Assembly: GCF_003576645.1 (NCBI RefSeq)
Contig: NC_044919.1
Location: 14,266,816 to 14,330,815, forward strand
Direction of reading: 5' to 3'
From: Ipomoea triloba
Lineage: Eukaryota; Streptophyta; Magnoliopsida; Solanales; Convolvulaceae
DNA: 64,000 nucleotides
Below the pieces are notes generated by a model, which saw only the letters and a list, made by a program, of their open reading frames with translations, was not told the DNA's origin and did not search any database. This document shows, in pieces, positions 37,575-48,573 of this stretch; within the stretch, counting starts at the first letter, position 1; every line of letters begins with the position of its first letter. The translations under genes and the position numbers were made by a program.

Positions 37575-40500
37575 ATGGCGGCACCGTCCTCGTCGGCGTC
37601 GGTGAACATCATGCTAGCAGTTTACGAGAAGAAGACTGTGACGGTTGACCTTTACCGCCCCCTTCGCAACTACATCGTGATCAATTACTCCGAGCGCGAG
37701 GCTCAGAACCTCGATGATGACCTCGAAACCCTTAAGCAGCTACGTTCTGAAATCGAGCGTGGCTCCTCCGACTCTCTACCCGCCCGCCGCGATCTGCTTC
37801 AGAATTACTTTAAAGCCCTATGCGCTGTTGAGTCCCGCTTCCCTATCTCCCCCGATAAGGATCATATCAATTCGGTTACCTTTACCTGGTATGATGCCTT
37901 CAAGACCAGGCAGAAAGCTGCTCAGCAGAACATCCATTTAGGTAAAATTTTCAATTTCATTTTGGTAGCACTCCGAGATAAAATATTCGAATTTTGTTAA
38001 ATTAGGCCAATTTGGTTTTCATATTGCTTATGGTGAAATCAATTACTATAATTTTGTTTTATTGACAAAAATCTATCCTTGTCAATAGAAAAAGCGGCAG
38101 TTCTATTTAATTTGGGGGCCTCTCACAGTCAAATAGCACTGAGTTTTGATCGGTCATCGGTTGATGGGCGGAGGCAGGCCTCACACTCATTCATTGCAGC
38201 AGCTGGGGCATTTGCTTTCTTGAGAGATAATGTGGCAATGAAGGCATCTATGGGGAGCTCTACCACCGTGGATGTGTCGGTGGAGTGTGCCGGGATGCTA
38301 GAAAGACTGATGCTTGCTCAGGCCCAGGAATGTGTATTTGAGAATACTATTGCCAAAGGAAGCAGTCCTGGCGTCTGTTCGAAAATTTCAAGACAGGTTT
38401 GTATTCAGGAGTGCATTTTTCCTTTTGTTGCTGACAGGTCTTTCCAGTAATTCTGAACCATTTTGAATGTCATTGTTCTCTGATTTATACTTTTAATGTG
38501 CTTGATTTGCATGACCTCCTGTACCTTTTGTTTGGATACCTAGAGCTGCAATGGTTTAACCATAAAGTATACATGATTACAGGTTGGGATCTTTTATGAG
38601 GAAGCTTTGGCAGCTTTAAATGTTGCACCTCTTAACCAGCACTTTGAGAAATCATGGCTGGCTCATGTTCAGCTTAAGGCAGCTTTGTTTTATGCTGAGG
38701 CTTGCTATAGGTATGGTTTAGAGCTCCACGAGAAAGAAGAGATAGCTGAGGAGATTGCCAGGTTGAAGAGTGGGATCAATGCCTTGTCTGAGGCAAAAAG
38801 GACAGCACCAAGAGGAGCAGCACAGCAGTTATTAGATGCAATCAATAAATTAGAAGTCAGCCTAAATCAAAACTTGGATAGAGCTATGAAGGAGAACGAT
38901 AGAGTCTATCTTATGAGGGTTCCTCCCGCCAGTTCATTATCTCCTCTTCCTGCATTTTCAATGGTCAAGCCTTTGTCCATGAATGAGGTGCTGGATGCAA
39001 GCAAGGGGAAGATGTTTGCAAGTCTTGTTCCTGATAACAGTGCAAAATCTCTTTCTAGATATACAGAAATGGTTGATGATGTAATCAGGACTCAAGCTGA
39101 GAAACTTCAGCAGGGTAGTGAACTAGCTCGCGTGAGGCTCAAGGAAATGGACTTGCCTGATTCAATTCTTGCCTTGGAGGGAAATATCACTCTGCCTACC
39201 GCACTGAAAGAAGAAGTAGAGGCAGTACAAATTTGTGGTGGCCCAGCTGGTTTGGAAGCTGAGCTACAGCAACTCAAAGATCTAAGTAGGGTAAACCAAG
39301 AGCTGTTGGTGCAAACTGAGGAGCTTTTGCAAAAAGAGGCAACAGAAGATGCACAATTTAGGAGCCAATTTGGAACGCGATGGACTAGGCCTCAATCTAG
39401 TACTCTAACAAAGAACCTGCAGGATAGGTTAAACCGGTATGCGGCAAATTTGAAGCAAGCTGCAGAAAGTGATGCCAGAATTGAGCGATCTGTAAGGGAT
39501 CATGCAGCACTCATGTCAATCCTTGATCGCCGTCCAGTATGTATATGCACAACCATTCTATTCTGTTTTTCATCTCATTGAATTTGAGATTAAGTTCCTA
39601 AATAGCAATACAGATTGGTGCTCATTTGTGTTCCTAGATCCAGTTGCTAAGAAGACACATTGAATTAGACAAAACAGATTAAATTTAGAAACTACATTAA
39701 ATAGAAGATTCTGAGAAATCTATGAAAAATCTTGAACATGATATATAGTATTATTGAATTGAGAACACTGTTACTAAACCTTGCGAACACCTTTTACTTG
39801 ATTTGCACTTATTTGTTTACAGCAAGTTTGCCTGTCATTTGTATGTGCATTATAAGCTTTCACTTCTAATTTTTTTTTTCAATGCATCTGTATTATGTGG
39901 CAATTGTCATGAGTATTGTGTTTCTGTAGCTAGCTATGTTTTTAACTTGGACCAAATAGTGACCTGCTTGGGGTCGAGTTATAATCTGACTGATCAAACC
40001 AGCATGATATATTGATATCATCATGAGGATTACGTTTGTCCAACCACCCTTGACCTCTTCTTCATTTTTAAAAGCAAAACCTGATCCACTTGCTGAGTGG
40101 CTTACTTGTGCATTTCAGGCTTTGCACACACAAGTTCAACTCAAAAAGGAAGGCAGCAAACACTTTTATATTTTATCACAAACCAAAATAATGAGTATTA
40201 TTTATTTAAAAAAAAAAAAAAACTACCTTGGTCCAAAAATGTATCCAGATCATGGATTCACCAGCTTTGGCTGGATATGACTGGTTTTTTCCAGTTCAAA
40301 AAAATTGTGTAGTTTATTAAAACAAAATTTTCAACCCTGGTCCAAAACCATATCTGAATCATGCATTCACCATCTTTGGCTGGGTTTGACTGGTTTTTTC
40401 AATTCAAAAACTTAGTAGTTTATTACTAATTCAGAGAAGATCTGGATCTGTTTCTGGTGAGATCTGCAAGTGTGGTCTCTTTCTCATGGAGCTAGCAAAC

Positions 40501-43500
40501 ACAATTCTTACCTGTGCATTTTGCTCTTTGGTAGATTGAATCTGCACTTCCATCCCTGGCAAGACCAATAATGTCTCTGGATGCCAATGAAGATGCTATT
40601 GTGGGAGTGCTGAAGCAGAGCTTGGTAATTTACTTTACTACCTCCAGAACTTGCTTTACTGATTGATCTAAATTAGTTGGGTTATAGAATTCTGTTTCTT
40701 GTCATAAAGTTTTCTGAGTTTGTCTTGCTATAATGGGCAATGCAAAATTGTAGTGTAACTCTGTAAGTTTCTTGTCAAAAAAGATATGCTTTCTATACTT
40801 TCTAGATGTCATGCTAACTATTAGTGTTACTGATAAAATTACTTTTTTAAAAATATTTTTTGTTGGGAGTAATTTTGTGTGATGAAGACACTCTAAACTT
40901 GCTTTAAAAATTTTGCTTGCATTTGCAGAGGCAATTAGAGAGTCTTGGTGCTCAAAGAGCAGGTCTTGAAGACATGCTGAAAGAGATGAAGAGGAAGGTA
41001 AGATCAAAATACGGAGTTTTTATCAAGGCTAGCTTAGTTATTGCATGGCTTTGGTCAAGAAAATTAAGCAATATCATTAACTGATTTGTTACTGAATCCA
41101 AAACCTCAACTTTGATCTGATTGGTGCAGGCATGGTCTTTTATGCTGTCTACTATAGAATCTCGTAAATAATTCCTAGATTGGAAGCAACGGTTAACCTG
41201 TTAATATCACACACATCTTGTTAACTTCACTTATTTCATATATTCTTATGTTGTGCACTCTGATACATAATTTATTAATTTTAGCAGTCAGAAAATATTT
41301 ATCAATTAAATTAATTATGTTAATTTGGGTGATCTTCATGATCACAAAGAGACATGGAAAACAGTGCTCTATGGGACAAGGGATCTATATCTGGATCCAA
41401 AAGAAACTATGTGTAAATGTGAGACTGCTTCTCTACTGGCAACATTGTCTCGACTTAAACCATTAAAAACTAGAAATTCTGCTAACTTGCTTTTTATAGT
41501 GTTTCTAGTTCAACCATTTATTAAATTAAGGGCTTGTTGGATGTGGACAATGAGGCAATCCTCATTTTCTTAAGCATTTATATGGAGTAATTGACTTGTT
41601 TGCATGTCTGTTCATTCTCAGGTTCTTGCTTTTTGCTAAGATAGATATTTTTCTAGTCTTGATTCTTTTTAATTTATTTTTCAGGATGATATCTTGCCTA
41701 AGCTGATGACATCTACTGGCTCTCATGAGGATCTTTTTAGAAAGGAGATTGGGAAGTATGATAATATTTGTGAAGAAATTGCAAAAAATCTTCAGGCTCA
41801 AGAACAACTATTGATGCAAATTCAGGTCTTCTTTTAAACCATTAAGGTGGCTATTCTTTTTTAAAGTTTAATACAGTACATGACTCCTTTTTTTTCCCAT
41901 TCAGGCTCAAAATGATGATTTTGCTGCAATTTTCAATCTTGAAGATTATAAAGGTATGGAGTTAAGTTGTGCACTTCAACCATGGAAGCTACTTAACTAA
42001 ATTACAACTTCCAAGTTTGTTCTAGTTTAATGCCTTATTAACTAATTACACTTATGCCTTCTAAGGGTTCTGACAACACCAGAAGCCTACTTAGAGTATA
42101 AAGAGCTTTTAAACCTTTACTACCAAATGGATTGAGTACTTGGCTACAGTAGAAGTGCCTGTCTAATATGAATGCCTCGATGTCCTTTTGAGAAAATAAA
42201 ATATGAGGATGAATTGACAGTTAATTTGTATTAATTATTTACGTGTTTTTGAAAATTTTCTTGTGCATTATCATCTGTAATAGTAAAGAGAAGCTAAATC
42301 TGATGTTTTCCGAACCTGAGGTGTTGAAGAGTTTTTGTGACTAACAGATCTGTTCATGAAAATTTATGGATTTACCTAGTTGGTGAACAAGTTCGTACAG
42401 CTTTTTGATTTTTCTTTTAACAGCTATGTACCATAACATTAGTAAGCAGCTGTGTTACATTTTATTGTTTAATTTTTCATGATTTTGTTACTCATCGGAT
42501 TAGAGATGTTTGTTATCCCATTGTTAATAATTTCATCTATGCCCACATTTTGAACTTAGTGATAACCTAATCAATAAAATTAGGCAGATGAGTCCACATA
42601 GCTGAGAGCTTTTTCTATTAGTAGCAATGTACTTTGGGCCATAATGTGCTTGCTACTCTAATGATGAATCTAGTAAGCAGTTCTGTAACATATTCATTGT
42701 TTCAGTTTTTAAGTTTCTGTTACTCATAATGATGGAAGATATCTTTTACCCCATTGTTAATAATTTTGGCTGTGCCCATATTCCATAACCTGGTTAAAGG
42801 TGACTTGATTGGTAATATGACTTATTTTTCTATCTATCATTTACATGTCAATTCTTTTCCTTGTTAGCTATAATTAATCTTTGTATCATCATATGCCAAT
42901 TCCTTTCTTTTTATTCTCACTTTCCTAATGCAAACCTGTTGTTTCCAACCTCTATAATTCATGAAAATTGCCCCCTTTTCCTCTAAATTCTACAGCATCC
43001 CGGGAGAAAATGTACAAGCAGATTGAAGCTGCCATAGCGAAATATCGAGAAATCAAGGATAATATCAATGAAGGATTGAAGTTCTACGTTACTCTTCAGG
43101 TATCAGTTTGTTTTTTTACTGTTCATTTAGACTTCTTGTCTGGCCAAGTGTTGTTTAGGGGATCTTTATTTTTTTGCTCAGAAGTCATCTTCATCCTGTA
43201 ACACCTGTAAGTCCTATACTACTATGCCTCTAAATGGACATTATTTATACCCAGTGAAATGGTACACGAGTGGGTTTAAAAGATACGCAAAGCCAAGCTA
43301 TTAGGTTTGGGATATTGAGATACAGATATGTTCTTAGATATGTGTGATCTAAATGACCTGCAGAATAGAGTGGAATTAAGGGGTTGGAATGTAGACAAAT
43401 AATAGGGGCAATAATGTTTTTGGGCAACAGCTGGATTTAAACCCTCTAGTTGCAAATTTTTCGAGTCAGTCACTACAGTTCTGTCTTCACTAGATATGTG

Positions 43501-44461
43501 AAATTGAAATTGTATTGTTAACTTGAAGTCTTAAACCAACATGATAAAGTTGGTTTGTCCTTTTTCTCTTGGATTTATTATTAACCTTTTATTAAGCTGT
43601 CTGCCGAGCTGGTGCTATTGGAGCAGCAGTTCAATGAAAATTTTGAAGTACTTGGTTCTTTCCTGACAATCTTAAAAAAACTCTCCAATTACAAACTCCA
43701 TGGACTTCTCTGTTTCATTCAATTCATGTGATGCTCTCACAACTGTCTTGGACGGACATGTTTCATTATTTATTTATATTCCCAATTGTGTGTGCTTGAG
43801 TTTATCTGCCACTCAACTCATTACCCCAAAAAGGGGAAAATCTACATTTTAAATTTCACAGTTTGTCTTCCTCTTGCAAGGACATACTATATTCTTTTTA
43901 TTTTGTTTTGTTGAACAGGATGCTATCACAAATATAAAGCAGCAGTGCAGTGATTTTGTGATGACCAGAAATATTCAATGCCGGGAAATGGTTGATGATG
44001 TTCAAAGGCAAATTTCGGGCCTGAGTTTTAAGGATAATAAAAACTCAGGTAGCTATAATTACCCTCCTGGTGGGCAACATCATACACCAAGATCAACTTC
44101 TCAACCAACCGACCCTGCAAACTCCACCAATGCTGTTCGACTCCAAACTCCTGCTTACCAGCCTCCTCAGCAGCCAACTGTCCCCGGTTACGTTCAAAAC
44201 CCTCCCCCTTACGGTGCTCCTCAACAGCCACCTCCTTATCATCTGCAAGCTTCTGGTCCCCCGTACCCACCTCCCCAACAACAACAACAGCAGCCTCAAC
44301 CTAGCCACGATTATGGTCAGCCTGCTTATCCCGGGTGGCGTGGCCCGTATTATAATGCCCCTCAGCAGCAGCAGCAGCCCGGATCTATGCCTCCACCTCC
44401 ATACACCATTCCTTCTCAATACCCACCGCCTAGCCAGAGTGGCTACTATAGACAACAGTGA
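37575..44461 (+). CDS. ALIX: BRO1-domain protein ALIX (ESCRT-associated)
   Basis: Nine exons: 37575-37941, 38089-38396, 38583-39536, 40535-40624, 40929-40997, 41685-41825, 41905-41953, 42996-43099 and 43919-44461; all GT..AG, 874 aa. An in-frame upstream start would only add a His run from the (CAC)n leader. The BRO1 domain spans about 10-400 (VDLYRPLRNYI, FNLGASHSQIA, YEEALAALN); it binds ESCRT-III SNF7/CHMP4 on endosomes. A coiled V domain spans about 420-700. The Pro/Gln-rich tail (about 715-874) has three PPPY motifs but no PTAP/PSAP. In Arabidopsis ALIX is needed for multivesicular-body sorting of plasma-membrane proteins such as phosphate transporters. There are no coding defects. Introns 3 and 7 contain local duplications. 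Confidence 0.96.
40228..40428 (+). repeat. Two-copy tandem duplication in ALIX intron 3
   Basis: A ~95-bp unit (TGGTCCAAAA ... GGATTCACCAGCTTTGGCTG ... GACTGGTTTTTT) occurs at 40228-40319 and 40336-40425 with scattered differences. Confidence 0.8.
42420..42815 (+). repeat. ~200-bp tandem duplication in ALIX intron 7
   Basis: Two diverged copies (about 42420-42600 and 42625-42815) share AGTAAGCAG, TTTCTGTTACTCAT, CCCATTGTTAATAATTT and ATAACCT in the same order. Confidence 0.6.
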
Positions 44462-45279
44462 CACTTCCCTTTTCTAGATTAACGAGGTAAACCTCACTCC
44501 TGACTGTGTGAGTAGTGAGTAAACCCTCGCCCTGTGACACTTCCCTTTTCTAGTTTTGCCATTGTGGCTACTATATACACTATATAGTTCTCGGAATATC
44601 AGTTGGGTGAAGATTAGACTTATTCGAGATTTGAGAATAGTAGCTGTCCATTGATTTGCATAATGTTGTGTGTAAATGAGTATTACATAGATGATGCTTG
44701 AAGTACACCTGTGTATAGGGTTTTCTGCATTATTGATTCATTACGTTCTTTAAAAACCAATCTGCATTTCTTAATACAGTTCTAAGTTCCTAAATTGTTA
44801 CACTTGAGCGAATTTTGTATGGTTATTTTGTGATATTGAATTGAGTTCTTTTGTGTATGAGTATTTATATATAAGTAATGCTTAAATTTATTAAATGCTT
44901 GATGTAGTATGTATTATGAATATAATACATGATTGGAATAAATCATGGAGGGTATGTACATGCTCATACATCATAATGAATAGGTAGATGTCGTTACATA
45001 TTTTTGTTGATTAATTTTAAAAATATGATGGTGATGATGAAGAATAATTTACTCCGGACATCATAAATTTTATTTTATATTAAACTAATTAAATTCGAAC
45101 TAATAAAGCTTTAAATTTTGAGAAATCAAATTATTTTAATCTAAACAAAATTATTTTAGTGTAATATAATATTTGGTGTAACGGGTTGGAGATTAATAAA
45201 ACTCCATTTGATTATAAAAAAGAAGGATGCCTAGTCGAGTTTCATGACTCCACTACATTTCATTATAAAAAGAAAAAGA
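44462..45279. other. ALIX 3' UTR and AT-rich spacer
   Basis: The UTR begins with a 19-bp sequence TGACACTTCCCTTTTCTAG (it includes the stop codon) that recurs 77 bp downstream at 44536. From about 44800 there is plain AT-rich DNA without features. Confidence 0.5.
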
Positions 45280-46080
45280 AAAACTTAACACACTGTATTT
45301 TCATTACAACACAATTAAAGTATTATTTTGATTTAACTACAATTTTATTTGACATTATGCATTCAATATGCGAAACATGTTATTGAACTTTATTTTATAC
45401 ACGCTGTAGTTTTATTATAACATCATTAAAATATAATTCTAATTCAATTACGATTTTATTGGACAATATACACTCAAATATGTGAAATATGTTATTCAAT
45501 TTCATTACAACATAACTAAAATATCATTTTGATATAACTACAATTTTATTTGACAATATATACTCAATATGTGAGACATGTTATTCAGTTTCAATTTATA
45601 CATACTGTAATTTCATTACAACAAACTAATGTATTATTTTAATTCAACTACAATACAGTTTCATTTGACAATATACATTCAACATATGAAACATGTTATT
45701 CAATTTCATTTTAGATACTCTATAATTTTATTACAACACAACTAAAGTATCATTTTGATATAACTACAATTTCATTTGACAATATACACTCAAAATGTGA
45801 GACCTATTATTCAGTTTTATTTTATACACACGGTAGTTTCATTATAATCAACTAAAGAATCATTTTAATTCAAGTACAATTTCATTTGACAAATGAGAAT
45901 GTATACTCAATATATGAGACATGTTACTCAATTTCATTTTAGATAACTATAGTTTCATTACAACACAACAAAAGTATCATTCTGATTCAAGTGTAGTTTC
46001 ATTTGACAATATACATTTAATATGTGAGACATGTTATTAAATTTCACTTTAGATACACGGTAATTTTATTTTGTTCTAAG
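45280..46080. repeat. Degenerate tandem repeat, unit ~112 bp, about 7 copies
   Basis: The landmark GA(A/G)ACATGTTATT recurs at 45372, 45484, 45573, 45688, 45799, 45916 and 46026, i.e. spacings of 112, 89, 115, 111, 117 and 110 bp. Each unit holds TTCATTACAACACAACTAAA, TACAATTTCATTTGACAATA and TACACTCAATATGTGAG in the same order. No coding potential. It is a minisatellite or old satellite fragment. Confidence 0.88.
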
Positions 46081-46837
46081 CACATCATAAATACAGAGAT
46101 TAGTAACAACCGTCAATTAAAAAACAACTTTGAGATTTGATTACCCCATCAATTAAAAATCCCATTCCTTAATTTAAAAAGGTATCATTCAATCTTATTA
46201 GTAATATGATTTTTAAGTTTGAATTAGTGCTTTTAGATTTTTGTGTGTTCATATTTCTACTTGTCATTATATTATGATCAATTGTTTTGATTATTTGTTT
46301 TTGTATTTTTAAAGCCTTTATTCGCATTATAAGGTAATACATAACCAAACATCAATATTAGTAATCATTACAATTTCACCATACTACCCAAACATGCAAA
46401 ATACTATCACCAAAACCCATGCCATAACTAAATATTTGATTCTCATTCCGATTCTGATTCTTATGTGCGAACCAAACAAACTACATTTTGTTCACGTGTG
46501 GCGTAATACCGAACATGTACATCTTCAATTGCCTTGGCAAGCCCTTCTCTGCGTTTGAAATCGCTTCCGAAATTGATAAGCTTCTCCTCTTTACTAAAGT
46601 TTAAAGTAATACGTACAGTGAAATGATATTAAAATTATGTTTTCTGTTGTAAAATAATTATTATAACTATGATAATATGAAGAAATGAAAATGAAGAACA
46701 GAAATTTGGAATGGAGGATGAAGCACTGCATTGATGATTTTCTCTGCTCAAGCTTACAGGGAGTGAAGGGGGTATTTATAATACCCGGAAATGAATAAAT
46801 AAATATAAGGTGTACAGGAATGATTCACATGTGTTGC
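46081..46837. other. Spacer without recognisable feature
   Basis: AT-rich; no reading frame with a recognisable domain, no clear repeat ends. Confidence 0.4.
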
Positions 46838-46847
46838 TTAGCTCTGC

Positions 46848-46960
46848 TGGCTTTGTCAAAAGCCTAGAGTCTCTTGCCGCCCTATGGTCACGGGATCGAT
46901 TCCCCCTAAACCATAGCTTTTGTCTTCATCTGGGACTAGCTTCATCTAGCTTTCCAGGAA
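46848..46960 (+). mobile_element. tRNA-derived SINE
   Basis: Box A-like TTAGCTCTGCTGG and box B GGGATCGATTCC at tRNA spacing, followed by a pyrimidine-rich body. The stems do not close into a cloverleaf, so it is not a tRNA gene. Confidence 0.65.
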
Positions 46961-46994
46961 ACATATAAGAATTAAATGTTCTCCCTTTAATCAT

Positions 46995-47100
46995 CAATGG
47001 TAGCAGTAGCAAAGTGGATTAAGCCTTGAGTTTTAAGCAAGAGGTCTAAGGTTCGAATCATAGCTTGGACATCCACCATTTTGTTTTGTTTCATAACATT
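46995..47100 (+). mobile_element. Second tRNA-derived SINE
   Basis: Box A-like TAGCAAAGTGGATTAAG and box B AAGGTTCGAATC, ending in a T-rich tail (TTTTGTTTTGTTTC). It sits in tandem with the SINE at 46848 but has a different head. Confidence 0.65.
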
Positions 47101-47299
47101 TTCATCTTTATTGTCTTTGTCTTCTTACATCCTTGAGTCAAAAGTCTTTTATCATTTTTGTCAAAAATCCAATGATTCACTTGAGTAATTAAACTTCTTC
47201 ATCGGGAGTTCGGGACAGATAAATAAATGTGAGGCATCTGCTTTTGAAATCAGTGTTTATTTAAGATGGTAGATGACGTGAACAGAAGGAGGTGGAAAA

Positions 47300-47372
47300 T
47301 GGAGATGCGGGGTATCGATCCCCGTACCTCTCGCATGCTAAGCGAGCGCTCTACCATCTGAGCTACATCCCC
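47300..47372 (-). tRNA. tRNA-Ala (anticodon AGC)
   Basis: The 73-nt minus-strand sequence folds fully: acceptor GGGGATG/CATCTCC (one G-U pair), D arm GCTC/GAGC, anticodon stem CTCGC/GCGAG around loop TTAGCAT (anticodon AGC), T arm CGGGG/CCCCG with loop ATCGATA, discriminator A. Internal promoters are the A box TAGCTCAGATGG and B box GGGATCGATACCC. A TTTT run just downstream is a Pol III terminator. Intron-less. It should be functional. Confidence 0.97.
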
Positions 47373-47557
47373 TTTGAGATATTAAGTTATTCTTCTTATA
47401 TAAAGTACGTAATCTCAACAATAATAATATTCAAGTTTTAATCAGTTAACTATTGTAATATTTTTAATTTTAATTCTTTATTTCTCAAGATATATTGCCT
47501 TGGAGATTACAAGCTTAGCAGAGTATATATCTCTTTTGCAAATTTGTTAATTTCATA

Positions 47558-47807
47558 TTCCCTCCATCTCATTTTATGTTTGGTTTGGTTAAAAAAGTTT
47601 GACTGAAGTTATTTTTAATTTAATTTTTATAATATTAAATTTAGTATTACTATACAAAATTTATATATATAAAAGTTACACTAAAAGTACAATTAAGCAC
47701 AAAAAAAAATTATAAATAAAAAATATTTTAAAAAATAAACAAAGAATAAAAAATTGAGTTGACCAATGAAAAATAAATAGAACAAATAATGTGAAACGGA
47801 GAAGTAA
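47558..47807. mobile_element. Stowaway-like MITE (250 bp)
   Basis: TA dinucleotides flank ends that are inverted: CTCCATCTCATTTTAT on the left and, complemented, CTCCGTTTCACATTAT on the right. The body matches the insert in ATP synthase intron 8. Confidence 0.65.
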
Positions 47808-47858
47808 TATAGAAATAACTCTATTTTGTTCAAAGATAAACCTCTACATTTCGAGATA

Positions 47859-48110
47859 CTCTCTCTGTCCCATTTTAGCTGTCTTACTTTCCTTTTTAGT
47901 TTGTTCCAAAATGTTGTCCTCTTTCCAAAATTGAACATCACTATCATTCTACTTTTTCCAATTTATCCTTATAACTTTTGCCTTCTTTATTGCTTTTATT
48001 TCCAAAGGTGAAAAAATTGAGGACATAATTGAAAAACACATCATATTTATTTTAATTTCTTAAAAATCGTGCAAAAAGCAAATGAGACATCCAATTCGGG
48101 ACGGAGGGAG
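47859..48110. mobile_element. Stowaway MITE (252 bp) with TA target duplication
   Basis: TA|CTCTCTCTGTCCC on the left and GGGACGGAGGGAG|TA on the right, the classic Stowaway (Tc1/mariner) terminal repeat and target. The inner parts GTCTTACTTTCC and its degenerate partner extend the inverted repeat. No coding sequence. Confidence 0.9.
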
Positions 48111-48573
48111 TAACATCCTTCAATCTCTATAAAGAATTGAGTCTCCATGGCTACTAAAAACCTTCATCAATGGATTGCCAAAACCTTTATGAAATCCAAA
48201 GTTCCATGCTTTGACTAATATATGGAAACAGGATTAAGACTATTTGAACATATAATATACAAATATAAATATACAATCCAACTATCAATTTAAAATCAAA
48301 ATAACTAGCTTTCAATTAAGGTGTACAAAAACACAGAAATATGCTTAAACAAGCACGGAATGAAGGGAAATTACATGAATTAACTTAATTACAAAAACAC
48401 GAAATGATATTCCAAAAAAAAAAAAAAAACACCAAACCAGTTATCTAGGTACTTTCATATGCCAATTGTATCACAACCCTATTCATTCACATATTCATCT
48501 AAACCCAAAAAAGAATCACAAGTATGTTTAATATATATACAAAGCGAAGGTGTGCATCTCCAGTCTTTACTCT
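48111..48573. other. Spacer and 3' UTR of the TTC5-like gene
   Basis: The part nearest 48573 is presumably the 3' UTR of the minus-strand gene. Nothing else is visible. Confidence 0.45.

Noticed and set aside
45280..46080. CRISPR-like array
   Set aside because: Plant nuclear DNA; units are degenerate end-to-end repeats without constant repeats and unique spacers.
46848..47085. Two tRNA-like sequences as functional tRNA genes
   Set aside because: Box A and B are present but acceptor and anticodon stems do not pair; they are SINE heads.
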